Below are positions 22,538-32,891 of a DNA stretch of 64,000 bases, one piece after another; positions within the stretch are counted from its first letter, which is position 1, and every line of letters starts with the position of its first letter. The stretch comes from Trichomonas vaginalis G3 (taxonomy: Eukaryota; Parabasalia; Trichomonadida; Trichomonadidae), in contig NC_067207.1 in NCBI RefSeq assembly GCF_026262505.1, forward strand, positions 22,102,082 through 22,166,081, in the 5' to 3' direction. A program made the translations under genes and the position numbers. Below the pieces are notes generated by a model. The model was given only the letters and a program-made list of their open reading frames with translations. It ran no database searches and was not told the origin of the DNA.

Positions 22538-25179
22538 ATGAATGTTATCTGTGATGAAGAATTTCATTGTACACTCAATGGATATCTTCTTACAAGAACT
22601 TTTGCTTATAACAATAGTATCACAAGTATTGATATCTCGGGTGAAATTGAAGCCATTCCTTCATTTTATTTCACTGGATGTATTTCATTAGTTAATATAT
22701 CACTTAACTGTAAGGTTAAATCAATAGGTGATATGACATTCGCATATTGTTCTCAACTTGCACAAATTAATATTCCAAACTCATGTATTTTTCTCGGACA
22801 GAAGTGCTTCTTGTACTGTAGTAAACTAGAAAAAATAATCCTTTCTGATTCTCTTTCAATTATTCCAAATCAATGCTTCTATTTTTGCAGCAGTTTGGCA
22901 AGTCTTGAACTACCATCTAATCTTACAATTATCGAAGACGAATCATTTTCAAATTGTCAATTATGTCATATTCATTTTCCAGACAGTCTTGCTGAAATCA
23001 GACAAAAGGCATTTTATAAGAATGAGTTATTTAAAATTGTATTACCAAATAGCTTAAAATTTCTAGGAGATTCTTGTTTTCTTTCATGCCATAACCTTAC
23101 AATTGTAGATTTTGGCTTGTCTCGAAATATTTTCACTGAGTCTTATGTTTTTTGCGATTGCTCTAATCTAAAGTTTATAAACATATTATATAGTCAAAAC
23201 TCATATATTGGAAAATTTTGCTTCCCCAGGCATTGTATTATTAATATTACATATAATTCAGATATTGAAAACATCAAGACTTTCCCACCCATCTTTTCAG
23301 GCAACGAAAATGTTACAGCACTTACTGAAACACATATTACTTTTAATGAGGACATCAATTTTTTGATTCCTAATAACTATGAGATTATTGATGAATATTC
23401 TTTTGATGGCTGTAATAATTTAAAAAGAATCATCTTCCCTATATCATTAAAGCAAATAATGAAAAATGCATTTCATTCATGCAATAATTTGATTAGAGTT
23501 GAATTTCCAGATAGTGTTTTTTCAATAGGCGAATCGGCATTTTCTAACTGCATAAATCTTTTTTCAATAAAATTTCCGAATAATTTCCCTACAATTGAAA
23601 CAGAACTTTTTCTTGCATGCTATAAGCTTGAATTCTTAACACTGCCTGAGAATTTAGAAATAATAAAATCTAGAGCTTTTGGAGATTGCAAAAGTTTGAA
23701 ATCAATCATATCTCCAAGAACATTAAAACAAATTGAAACAGGTGCATTTTCTGGAAATGCATTATCCTCAATCAAATTTCAATCTACACTAAAATATTTA
23801 TCAATTTATAATTTTGAAGGATCTAATAACTATATAACTGAATTTATTTTTCCAGATTAAATGAATTATAGACCATTTCAATTCATGAATCAAGTTTTAG
23901 AATCAATTTCAATTGAAGATCAATTTCCAATATATTGCTTTTATAAGTCCAATATTACTAATGTTCATCTCGGAATTAATATTGAAATGATACCACCGCT
24001 TTGTTTTGAATATAGCACAGTCGAATTCATTAATTTAGAAAATATCAGAGTTGTATCATCAGAGGCTTTTTCAAATTGTGAAAAACTTATTAATGTAACA
24101 TTTTCAGATAAACTTGAATATATTGGACCATATGCATTTAATCGATGCTACAATTTAGAATCTATATCAATTAGCTCAAATAATAAAATTGGAATCGGAG
24201 TATATGCATTTTCAGATTGCCATAAGTTAGATTTTACAATATTCCTGAAGGATGTTTCCATTACTGCGATAAATCAAATAAAATCGAAATATCTCCTACC
24301 TGCAAGATAATAAATGTCAAATCATTTTACAATTTCAGAGGAAGAATTACATTGAATGAAGGACTAGAGATTATTGGGGATACTGCATTCACACATAGTA
24401 ATATTACTACTATTATCATCCCATCAACTGTTAGATATATTGGAAGTCATTCGTTCGCTGTCTGTAAAGAACTAGAAAGCATTGAAATACCATCATCTGT
24501 TACATATTTAGGAGAGAGCTGCTTTGAAAGTTGTTCGAAGTTAAAATCTGTAATAATTGGGAAAAATATTTCCAAAATTCCAAAATGTGCTTTTTTATTT
24601 TGCTCGAATCTTAATAATGCCATAATTTTAGGCGAAGTTACTTGTTTTGAACAAGAATGCTTTGCTTTCACAAAAGTTACTTCATTTAAATTTCCCCAAA
24701 ATACCAAATGTGAATATGGTTCTTTTAAAAAAAATAATATAAAAATGCTTGATATTGGAGCTAACACAACAATTACTTTTCCCGAATTTGAATCTACAAG
24801 TATTAATGTTATTTTAAAAGACAATAATAAATTTTTATTTGCATTTAATTATGACATACAAGTAAATATTTATTATACAGGAAATGCAAAATATGAACAC
24901 GAAATTGATCAATCTCTTTATTTTAATTTTCTTTTAAACAATGAATCAAAAGTTTATGTTACCCCTCGATATCGGAGTTGTACTTTTTGCGGAGTAAAAG
25001 TAATCCACACATATTTTAATCCATTTGAAGATCATATTTCATTATTTTCACGCATACGCAGACTCCATCTCGAAATTGAACAACCAACACATATGTTAGT
25101 CATTATGATGCATATTTTATCAAGAAAGTTCATAAACTTGTTCCATCTTTATCATTTTGTAATCATTGTTGCATGCTAA
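22538..25179 (+). pseudogene. BspA-like LRR gene E: nonsense codon, frameshift and 3' insertion
   Basis: ATG at 22538 (MNVICDEEFHCTLNG). The frame stops at TAA 23858-23860, where paralogs read NQMNYRPF and this copy reads FPD-stop-MNYRPF. It resumes at once, is lost again near 24235 through a deletion, and resumes as IPEGCFHYCDKS to YVTPRYRSCTFCG. It shares gene D's 19-bp 3' deletion, and 24950-25160 is almost identical to D 22036-22246. The foldback element at 25167-26731 then interrupts the last codons. The original tail, ATCTTAATAAAGGCTCCATAA, survives at 26736-26756. At least four independent lesions make this a clear pseudogene. Confidence 0.85.
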
Positions 25180-26731
25180 GTAGTGTCAACGATAGAAATT
25201 GAGAGCCTATTAATCGTCGAGGAAGTACGATTATTTTTTGGGCGAAAAAGTATCTTAAAATATGATTATTAATATGTTTTTAAAATAAAAAATTTGAAAG
25301 TTAATTTGAGATTCTCATATAATTTTTTGAATGAAAAAAAATAAATATAGTCTATATGAGTTTTTGAATAATCACACTTGAGATATATCTAAAAAATAAT
25401 TAAAAATAGAGTTTGAGAAGACTTTTCAAGGTGTAATGAAAAGTGTGATATAGAAAATAATTATAGATATTTTAATTTTATATATTGTGCTAAGCATTAT
25501 ATTAAATTTTTAGGAAAAACACTTTTCATAAGTATTCAATATTTGAAAATACGCTCCAAAAAAGAATAGATTCTTTTATATTCGCTTATATAAAAGGAGA
25601 CTCTCTATCAGATGCGAATGCCTGAATTCAGCACCTCTGATAGAGAGTTTCCTCTTATATAAGCAAATCTTTTTCATTCGTTTTTGTTAATATAAAAACA
25701 TAAAAAGCTACCAATATGAGAAATTAAACCCTGCGAGGCGCCAGTCTAGAACTGGCACTTCGCAGGGTTGAATTTCTCTTGACAAAATACAATAATCAAA
25801 TGCTCCAAAGTTTTCAAATTTTTATTAGGAATAGGAGCCTACAAAGCACTGATTATATATCAGTGCCTGGTAGGCTCCTATTCCTTCTCTAAATGGGAGA
25901 AACTTTGTTTGAATAAGATAACATGCGAACAAAGTTTCTCCCATTTAGAGTGGGATTTGGAGGGTGGGAGGTACATAGATAGACTATGTATCTCTCACCC
26001 TCCAATTCCCTCGGGAAAGTTCGAAAACTTTGGTGCAATCAGCAACGATTGCACCAAAGTTTTTGCGTTTAATTGAAGGAATTGCTCTTTATGATATATA
26101 CAGTTACAATGCATATATCATAAGGAGCAATTCCTTCCAGATATCTGGCAAACTTGCTCGCAATGGTTCACAATTGCGAACAAGTTTTGTCATTTGTCAA
26201 GCGAAATTAAACCCTGTGAAGTGCCAGTTCTAGACTGGCGCCTCGCAGGGTTTAATTTCTCATATTGGTAGCTTTTTATGTTTTTATATTAACAAAAACG
26301 AATGAAAAAGATTTGCTTATATAAGAGGAAACTCTCTATCAGAGGTGCTGAATTCAGGCATTCGCATCTGATAGAGAGTCTCCTTTTATATAAGCGAATA
26401 TAAAAGAATCTATTCTTTTTTGGAGCGTATTTTTAAATATTGAATACTTATGAAAAGTGTTTTTTTCTAAAAATCTCAGAATATATTTACAATAGTAAAA
26501 TAAATAAGATATTTAAATTTATTTTTAAATACTTTTTTTATATGAGATTCTCAAAAGTTATATCAAAAGTCTGTTTTTTCTAAAATTTAATATCATAATC
26601 TATTTCTCATTTTAAGTACATCTTAATTCATTTTATTTTCTATATTTTTTCAATATTTTTGAGGGAATTGTGTTGCTTCCCCGACGATAAAATTGAGAGG
26701 TTTACACATTGACACTACTTAGCATGCAACA
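25167..26731. mobile_element. Hairpin-chain foldback element, copy 2, intact ends
   Basis: Ends are TGTTGCATGC...GCATGCAACA (inverted repeats running into TAAGTAGTGTCAA). TCAT at 25163-25166 and 26732-26735 is a 4-bp target duplication. Removing the element and one TCAT gives TTTGTAATCATATCTTAATAAAG, which aligns base for base in length with the paralogous BspA 3' end TTTGTAATTCAATCTTAATAAAA near 22243, so the empty site is reconstructed from the window itself. Near-perfect arms of about 270 bp (25509-25780 and 26203-26477) flank a centre of further hairpins. Subterminal words TAATCGTCGAGGAAGTA (25211-25227, diverged at 26675-26689) and GTAAACCTCTCAATTTT (inverted, at the right end) match the 833-9339 element. 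No gene. Confidence 0.85.
25584..26395. repeat. Ten consecutive hairpins inside foldback copy 2
   Basis: Stems read by eye: 25584-25611/25637-25664; 25718-25745/25751-25778; 25827-25852/25860-25885; 25888-25909/25928-25949; 25952-25976/25986-26010; 26024-26040/26047-26063; 26076-26100/26114-26136; 26151-26164/26173-26186; 26204-26228/26234-26258; 26315-26342/26368-26395. Stems are 14-28 bp with 0-3 mismatches and loops of 4-25 nt. The first and last are inverted copies of each other, as are the second and ninth. The six in the middle are unrelated in sequence. Confidence 0.9.
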
Positions 26732-26778
26732 TCATATCTTAATAAAGGCTCCATAATTATTCTCAATCCATTTTTTAA

Positions 26779-26998
26779 GGGTATAAATCAATAAATCTTA
26801 ATTAGAATTGCAAAAAAAGTATAACATTAATATTAGGCACTATATAGTGATTTATAATAACTTTTTCACGACCAAAAATATTAGCTTTCAATCACATAAT
26901 ATAAACTCGTTTTCGTTCGTAAAGTCTCTTATTCAAAATTTTGATAGAGGTTCACTCAATATTTTGGTAGAGAAACGATAGTGAGACTTTCCCGCCCC
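26779..26998. mobile_element. TTAA-flanked MITE, about 220 bp, decayed termini
   Basis: TTAA at 26775-26778 and 26999-27002 flanks GGGTATAAATC at the left and CTTTCCCGCCCC at the right. The termini no longer match well. The core TAGGCACTAT then GTGATTTATAATAACTTTTTC is shared with the MITE at 47146-47359 (TAGGCACTATGTTATGATTT) and, diverged, with 37812-37850. The length (220 against 214 bp) supports one family. No coding capacity. Confidence 0.6.
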
Positions 26999-27084
26999 TT
27001 AAAAAATTTGACAGAAACATAGTTTAATAAAAAACAGATGCCAAAGCAAGCAAATGCCATTGATTTTTTAATATTTAAGGTTAA

Positions 27085-27901
27085 GGGTGCCGGAAAGTGA
27101 GGTGACGCGATTCACTATTTGTAGTAAAGATATTAATGATATTGAAACTTTTCGAGTATTGCTCACAACTTCATTTGTAGTAAAGATATTAATGATATTG
27201 AAACATATATTAGTAGTGTATATACTAAGGTTTTTATTTCTATGATATTGAGGTCTTGGATACTTCCAGTATGAAGAAAACTGTTTCGCAATTTACGAAC
27301 TTGCGGGCCTATCTAGTCCATGGTTTTTCCATACCAGGGGCTGATACTCCAGGAATGATATCTAGGTACAAGATGCTAGATATTTTACAGAAAACATTTG
27401 GCACTTGTTAAATATTGTCGAGATGCAATTAGTGGGTAACTTCAAAACTAAGACCGATTGCACTACAATCTCACTGGATTCTGCTAATTACCATTAGGGA
27501 ACAAACCCAATGGTAGTGGTTTCCAGTCGAAATGGTCTCATTCAAAGTTTAATTAGATTTGTATCTAGTCCTCCAATATTGTGTTTAAGCCAGTGAGATA
27601 CATTAAACACAAAATTTCAATAGCTATACTAAAAGTTTTACAGAACAAAGTTTATTTTAAATTCTCATATGTTGAGATAAAAGCACTTTTTCCCTTCCAG
27701 ATTTTAAAAATTTTGTATGATTTTTGTATGTTATTGATAACCTTATATTCATAAGCATCGATTTTACTTAGTTTAAATATGATACTATGATACATCATCA
27801 CTTAAGGTTTATACTCATATAAACAAATCAAATTAAAAATGATCTTATGGATTTAAAAAGCGTTGTTTTTATAATAGCTTTCACCTCACTTTCCGGCACC
27901 C
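27085..27901. mobile_element. TTAA-flanked non-autonomous element, 817 bp
   Basis: Inverted termini GGGTGCCGGAAAGTGAGGTG (27085) and its complement ending at 27901, with TTAA at 27081-27084 and 27902-27905. The GGGT start and TTAA target suggest mobilisation by Kolobok-type transposase. A TTTGTAGTAAAGATATTAATG word is duplicated about 55 bp apart near 27118 and 27173. No gene inside. The insertion lies about 40 bp upstream of the homologous start of BspA gene F and supplies the only in-frame ATG (27847) before it. Confidence 0.8.
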
Positions 27902-28816
27902 TTAAAAGTTTTTTTTTCCTCAATTGTTTATTATTGGACTTTAGTTGTGATGAAGAATTTCATTGCACATTCAATGGAAATATTCTTACAAGAACATTTG
28001 CGAATAACAACAGCATTACAAGTGTTGATATCTCGGGTGAAATTGAAGTTATTCCATCTTATTACTTTTATAAATGCAGTTCACTAGTCAATGTTACATT
28101 TAGTAATAACATCCGTTCAATTGGTGAAAGTACATTTGCATACTGCACCCTACTAACACAAATTAAAATTCCTAATTCATGTATCTCAGTAGGGAAACAG
28201 TGTTTCTATTACTGTAGTAATCTAAATTACATTGATTTTACTAGTTTAGTATCAGTAATACCAATACAATGCTTTTATTTCTGTCGACAATTGCAAAAAA
28301 TTCAACTGCCCACACAGCTTGCAATAATTGAAAGAGAAGCGTTTTACAATTGCAACTTAAAAGAGATTCAATTTCCAGAAAGCCTTGTTGAAATCAAATC
28401 AAGCGCATTTTTCATGAATACTTTTTCGGAGATTTCACTACCAAATAATCTAAAATTTATTGGTTATGAGTGCTTTAGTTATTGTAATAATCTCATTGGC
28501 GTCAACTTTGGCTTATCCCAAAATATTTTAATCGAAGCCCAAGCTTTTTTTACTGCCCAAATTTGACCAATATTAACATAATAAGTGATTTGACAGTATA
28601 TCCTGGCTTTTCTATTTTTCCTGCAAATTCAATCATTAATGTTACATATATTAAAGAATTAACTAAAATCAAAATATTTCCTTCATTTTATTCAGGTAAT
28701 AACAAAGCTACAGAAGTGGCAGACACATATATTGTATAGGGTGTCCAAAGGTGTGTTTAGCACAAACCTGAATACTGCGAATAGAAATAAACAAGTTACA
28801 TATATATAAAGTTTAT

Positions 28817-29833
28817 TTAAATATAATCACCATTGGATTCAATCACGCGTTCGCAGCGATCGATCCAGGCTTGAAAGACACGCTTTAAATCATCATGAGA
28901 AAATTGCTCAAATTGCTCTCTTACAAAATTTTCAAGATCATCTGGACTCGCGAATTCGCGTCCTTCAGCTCTCTTTTTTAGCGTGCCGAATAAATAAAAG
29001 TCAGAGGGTGCAATATCAGGTGAATAAATTGGGTTTGGAACAACTTTGACATTGTTTTCCACCAAGTAATTCATTACCTTATGACTTTTGTGAACTCTTG
29101 AATTATCAAAATGAATTGCAAACTTTTGTTTTTGTTGTTTGGATTTCTCAAACTCATCAGAATTGATAATTTGAGTAAGAACATTGTCAGTTAGATACTG
29201 AGCATTCATCGTATTAGGTTTTTGAAGAATATCAATTGCGATGATGCCATTCACGCCCCAAAAAACCGACAACATCATCATTGGTGTGTCAATTTTTTTC
29301 TTCGGGAATGTTTGCGGATTTTCATCCTTCGGGATCCACATGATTTTGGCTTCTGTTGCATATTGAAACCAAGACTCGTCCCCTGTTACTAAAAAGCGAA
29401 ACTTCTTGGATTGATACGCACCCAATATAGAGAGGAGCTCTTTCGAAGATTGGACTCTAGATTTTTTTTGAACTGAATTAAGGTTGTGCGGAACCCAACG
29501 TGTATACGCTAGTTTGTAGTTCAAATAATTGTGCAGATAATAACTGACTGTTGTACTTGGTATCTTTGTCATCTCCTCTATCCTTCTGAGTGATGCTCTT
29601 GGGTCTTCATCTAGCGCTTGAAGAATTGCTTTGATTTTTCTTTGATCCGGCGATTTTTTGTCAATTTTTATGATGGGCGCCTTTTTGTTCATGAAGTGAT
29701 ACATCCTAACATGATACGTTACAGTGGAATAGCTAGGAGCATCCATACCGAAGCATTTTACCAATGTCTCGTAGATTTTTTTACAGTCTTTGCATTTTTT
29801 TGCAAGAGCGAGGATGTTTTCTTTATGATTCAT
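28817..29833 (-). CDS. mariner transposase, 338 aa
   Basis: An intact frame with DD34D motifs: VTGDESWFQ, HFDNSRVHKS and the YSPDIAPSDFYLFG box of mariner. An N-terminal helix-turn-helix half contains LRRIEEMTKIPSTTVSYYL. A longer frame starts at 29944, but I choose the ATG at 29833 (MNHKENILALAKK). A TCATTTT initiator lies only about 10 nt upstream, which would leave the first 37 codons outside the transcript, and 338 residues suits mariner transposases. It would excise and insert the element at TA. Confidence 0.85.
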   Translation of the reverse strand: MNHKENILALAKKCKDCKKIYETLVKCFGMDAPSYSTVTYHVRMYHFMNKKAPIIKIDKKSPDQRKIKAILQALDEDPRASLRRIEEMTKIPSTTVSYYLHNYLNYKLAYTRWVPHNLNSVQKKSRVQSSKELLSILGAYQSKKFRFLVTGDESWFQYATEAKIMWIPKDENPQTFPKKKIDTPMMMLSVFWGVNGIIAIDILQKPNTMNAQYLTDNVLTQIINSDEFEKSKQQKQKFAIHFDNSRVHKSHKVMNYLVENNVKVVPNPIYSPDIAPSDFYLFGTLKKRAEGREFASPDDLENFVREQFEQFSHDDLKRVFQAWIDRCERVIESNGDYI

Positions 29834-29837
29834 TAAA

Positions 29838-29920
29838 AAAATGAAAAAAATCCCGCCAAAATTTCCCGCGAAACCGCCTCTTGTCTCAAAATTCATTTTA
29901 TATCCCGGCATGGCGCCAAA
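29838..29920 (-). promoter_or_regulatory. Initiator and E2F-like sites of the mariner transposase
   Basis: On the minus strand, reading toward the ATG: TTTTGGCGCC (about 29911-29920), TTTCGCGGGAAA (29862-29873), TTTTGGCGGGATT (29849-29861), then TTTTTCATTTTTTTA with the initiator TCATT, then ATG (29833). The GGCGGGATTT and TCATTTTTTT words are the same as before the Kolobok transposase at 2424-2441. Confidence 0.5.
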
Positions 29921-31976
29921 ATACAACATACTCATCATATACATATATTCATATTTTTTATTATATATTTATAATCAGCATATATCTCCTTTAATAGTCT
30001 CATATAGAGCGCTGTGCTAAACGCACCTTTGGACACCCTATATTTAATAACGAATCGAAGTTTTTAATTCCAGCAAAATATGAAACAATTGATACGTATG
30101 CATTTTATCAATGCAGAAATTTAAAAAGTTTCACATTTCCAAGTACACTTAAGCATATAAAAAAGTATGCATTTTATGAATGCCCCAATTTGATTAGTGC
30201 TGAATTCTCAGATAATGTAGAATCAATTGAAAAATTTGCATTTTATGGCTGTTCCAAGTTGGCTATGATAAAATTTCCAAAAAATTTTAAAATTATTGAG
30301 GATGCTCTCTTTTATGGTTGCTTAAATGTCAAATCTATAATTTTCCCAGAGAATTTAGAGATAATTAAATCGTCTGCTTTCTCAGGATGCGGATTGACAT
30401 CAATTGTATTCCCAAAGACATTAAAAGAAATTCATCTTAGCGCATTTTATCCAAATTCCTTTAATTCAATTGAATTTCAATCTCCAATCAATGTCATTTT
30501 AAATCAAAACTTTGAATATGATAATATTGATTCTAATTTTATTTTACCTACACAAATGAATTGCAGACCATTTCAATATATAGATTATGTCAATGAATCA
30601 ATTTATATTGATGAAGAATTTCCATTTTTCTGCTTCATGGAATCCAGAATTAAAAATATTCATCTTGGAAATAATATTGAGACTATTCCTCCTTTTGCTT
30701 TTGCTTATAGTTATGTTGAGACAATTAATCTCGAAAATATTAAAATTGTTTCATCAGATGCATTCTACCAATGCATGAACCTTCTTGAGATAACATTTTC
30801 TGAAAAGCTTGAATTTATTGGGCCATTAGCATTTGATAGATGCGAAAATTTGGAATCAATAAGAATAAATTCACAGAGAATAATTGATGTGGGATATCGT
30901 GTTTTTGAAAATTGTCTCAAGCTTAATGTTGCTAACATAGTATCTCTAATGTCAGATATTCCTAATGAATGCTTTAGATATTGTCGCGGCGCGACGATTC
31001 CTATTGTTACTTCATCTTTATGCAGAATCATCGGCAATAAGTCATTTAAAGAATGTAATGGGAGCATTATTTTAAATGAAGGACTTGAAGTAATCAGTGA
31101 TCGAGCTTTCGAAGGGAGCTTGTTTTCATCCATTATAATTCCGTCAACCGTCAAATATATTGGAGTTGAATCCTTACAGTATTGCAGAGAATTAGAAACT
31201 ATTGAAATTCCATCATCTGTTTCATATATAGGTGAAAAATGTTTTCGACAGTGCGAAAATTTAAAATCAGCTGTTATGGGCAAAAACATTACTTTTTTAC
31301 CAGGAAATGTTTTTGATGGGTGCTATAGTCTTTCAAATATCACATTTTTAGGAAAGATAATTCATTTTGAATATTGCTGCTTTCTCTCAACAAATATCAA
31401 GTCTTTTAAGTTGCCTACAAATAGTATTACAAAATATGGACTGTTTGCAGGTGTTGACTTGAAATTTCTTGATGTTGGAGATAATTCAGTAGTATGTATA
31501 GAAGATATACAATCATCAGCTCTCAATATGATTTTGGGTAATAATGTCACAATCACAATTTCTGATTTAACTAATATTGAGCAGATAAATGTTTTTTATA
31601 AGGGAAATGCAAAATATGACTCTGAAGTTGATCAATCTCTTTATTATTTATTGAATTTAACTAACAAGTCTAAAATATATGTAACTTCTCGGTATAGAAG
31701 CTGCACATTTTGTGGAATCGAAGTAATCCACACAAATTTTAATCCATTTGAAACTCAAATTTCTTCATTTCATCGTCTCCAACGACATTTACGCGAGGTA
31801 GAAATTCCATCAAAACAATGTGATCTCAATGCTTATGTCACCCGATATATTGCATATTTCGTCAGAAAAGCACAACAACTTATTATTTCTCTATCTTTAT
31901 GTCCTTCTCGCTGAATAAAACACCAATAATTTTTTTGATAAAAGTGACGAGATGAGGTCGTTTTTTTAAACGTTCA

Positions 31977-32663
31977 ATGTCTGCTGAGTTAATCCAGAAG
32001 GCATGGGCACTAGCTCAGTTTGATAACGTTGAAGAGTTGTCAAAATTAGTTCCATCTCAAGTAAATCCAAATGCATCAACAAATTCAGAGAAAAATCATA
32101 TTCACACTCTTCTTATGATCGCTGCTGCATCTGGCGCCGAAGAAGCTACTAAATATCTTCTTGAACAGGGAGCTAACGTCAATGGAAAGAATCCAATGGG
32201 TTACACAGCTCTCCATTGGTGCGCTTTTGTTGGCAGAGCAGAATGCGTTAAGCAATTAATTGATGCTGGTGCATCATTCGATTCTAAGACACAAGATGGT
32301 CGTACACCAATTCATATTGCTGCACAGAGAGGCCATTTAGATTTTATCAAATATATTGTTGAAATCGGCGCAGATATTAATTCAATATCTAGTAACGGAT
32401 GGACAGCACTCCATTATGCTATTATTGGCAACCAAGCAGTCGTTGGAAAGTATTTATACGAACAACTCAACTCTACATTTGAATGGAACAGCGTTGATGT
32501 CGATGGAAAGACAATTGACGAGATCGCTGAAGAATATAAGCATAAGTGGTACAACGAGCTCAGACATAACGATGAAAATTCAAACGATGAAATTGCTTCT
32601 AGCGATGAGGAAGAGGAAGAAGATAAGAAGGATCAAACACCTAAGAAGAAATCTACAAAATAA
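31977..32663 (+). CDS. Small ankyrin-repeat protein with acidic tail, 228 aa
   Basis: ATG at 31977, stop TAA in TAAA at 32661. Four ankyrin repeats: about residues 41-72 (LLMIAAASGAEEATKYLLEQ), 76-108 (YTALHWCAFVGRAECVKQLI), 109-141 (RTPIHIAAQRGHLDFIKYIV) and a weaker fourth at 142-178 (WTALHYAIIGNQAVVGKYLY). The N-terminal helix starts MSAELIQKAWALAQFDNVEE. After residue 195 the chain is acidic, then basic (SSDEEEEEDKK, TPKKKSTK). Ankyrin repeats mediate protein binding. The compact size recalls gankyrin/PSMD10-like adaptors, but nothing specific proves that. Presumably cytoplasmic or nuclear. It sits 60 bp after the end of the BspA array on the same strand. Confidence 0.85.
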   Translation: MSAELIQKAWALAQFDNVEELSKLVPSQVNPNASTNSEKNHIHTLLMIAAASGAEEATKYLLEQGANVNGKNPMGYTALHWCAFVGRAECVKQLIDAGASFDSKTQDGRTPIHIAAQRGHLDFIKYIVEIGADINSISSNGWTALHYAIIGNQAVVGKYLYEQLNSTFEWNSVDVDGKTIDEIAEEYKHKWYNELRHNDENSNDEIASSDEEEEEDKKDQTPKKKSTK

Positions 32664-32891
32664 ATATGATTTTGATTTAATTTTTACTTTAAAAAATAAT
32701 ATGATCTTATATTTAAATTAAAACTATGCAGAGCATTAACAAACTATATTTTAAGACATAGAAATCTTTATATCTCATTTCAAATTAAAATAATATCGTA
32801 ATATTTCTTCAGAATTTCCATAAAACAGGACATTTATATATAAATATCAATTAAAAAGAAATATAAACAGTTTATACAGAGTTATTAAAAA

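Larger units (their letters stand above)
28737..30040 (-). mobile_element. Tvmar1-like mariner transposon, 1304 bp, looks whole
   Basis: Inverted termini TAGGGTGTCCAAAGGTGTGT and, at the other end, TAGGGTGTCCAAAGGTGCGT (one mismatch). TA is duplicated at 28735-28736 and 30041-30042. The length of 1304 bp and the mariner transposase fit Tvmar1 of T. vaginalis as I recall it. It is inserted in BspA gene F, antisense to it. The open transposase frame suggests a young insertion. Confidence 0.9.
27946..31914 (+). pseudogene. BspA-like LRR gene F, split by a mariner element
   Basis: Homology starts at CDEEFHCTFNG (27946) and runs to 28736, is interrupted by the mariner at 28737-30040, and continues from 30043 to TGA at 31912-31914. 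Before the insertion the frame already breaks near 28550 in a T run (IEAQAFFTAQI-stop, where paralogs continue with a CxxL repeat). The residues flanking the transposon, DTYIV and FNNESKFLIPAKYE, correspond to the ETHIIFNDDTQFLIPNNYE of paralogs, so nothing but the TA was gained. The second half (574 codons open) keeps YVTSRYRSCTFCG. The N-terminal extension from ATG 27847 (MDLKSVVFIIAF) is read out of the adjacent MITE and is probably spurious, although it looks signal-peptide-like. Confidence 0.85.

Noticed and set aside
26030-26233. 67-codon frame inside the second foldback element
   Set aside because: Spans three hairpins; its codons are dictated by palindromes and it has no recognisable protein motif.
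31977-32663. Firm call as gankyrin (proteasome chaperone)
   Set aside because: Only about four ankyrin repeats and an acidic tail; the specific Rpt3-binding face cannot be judged by eye.
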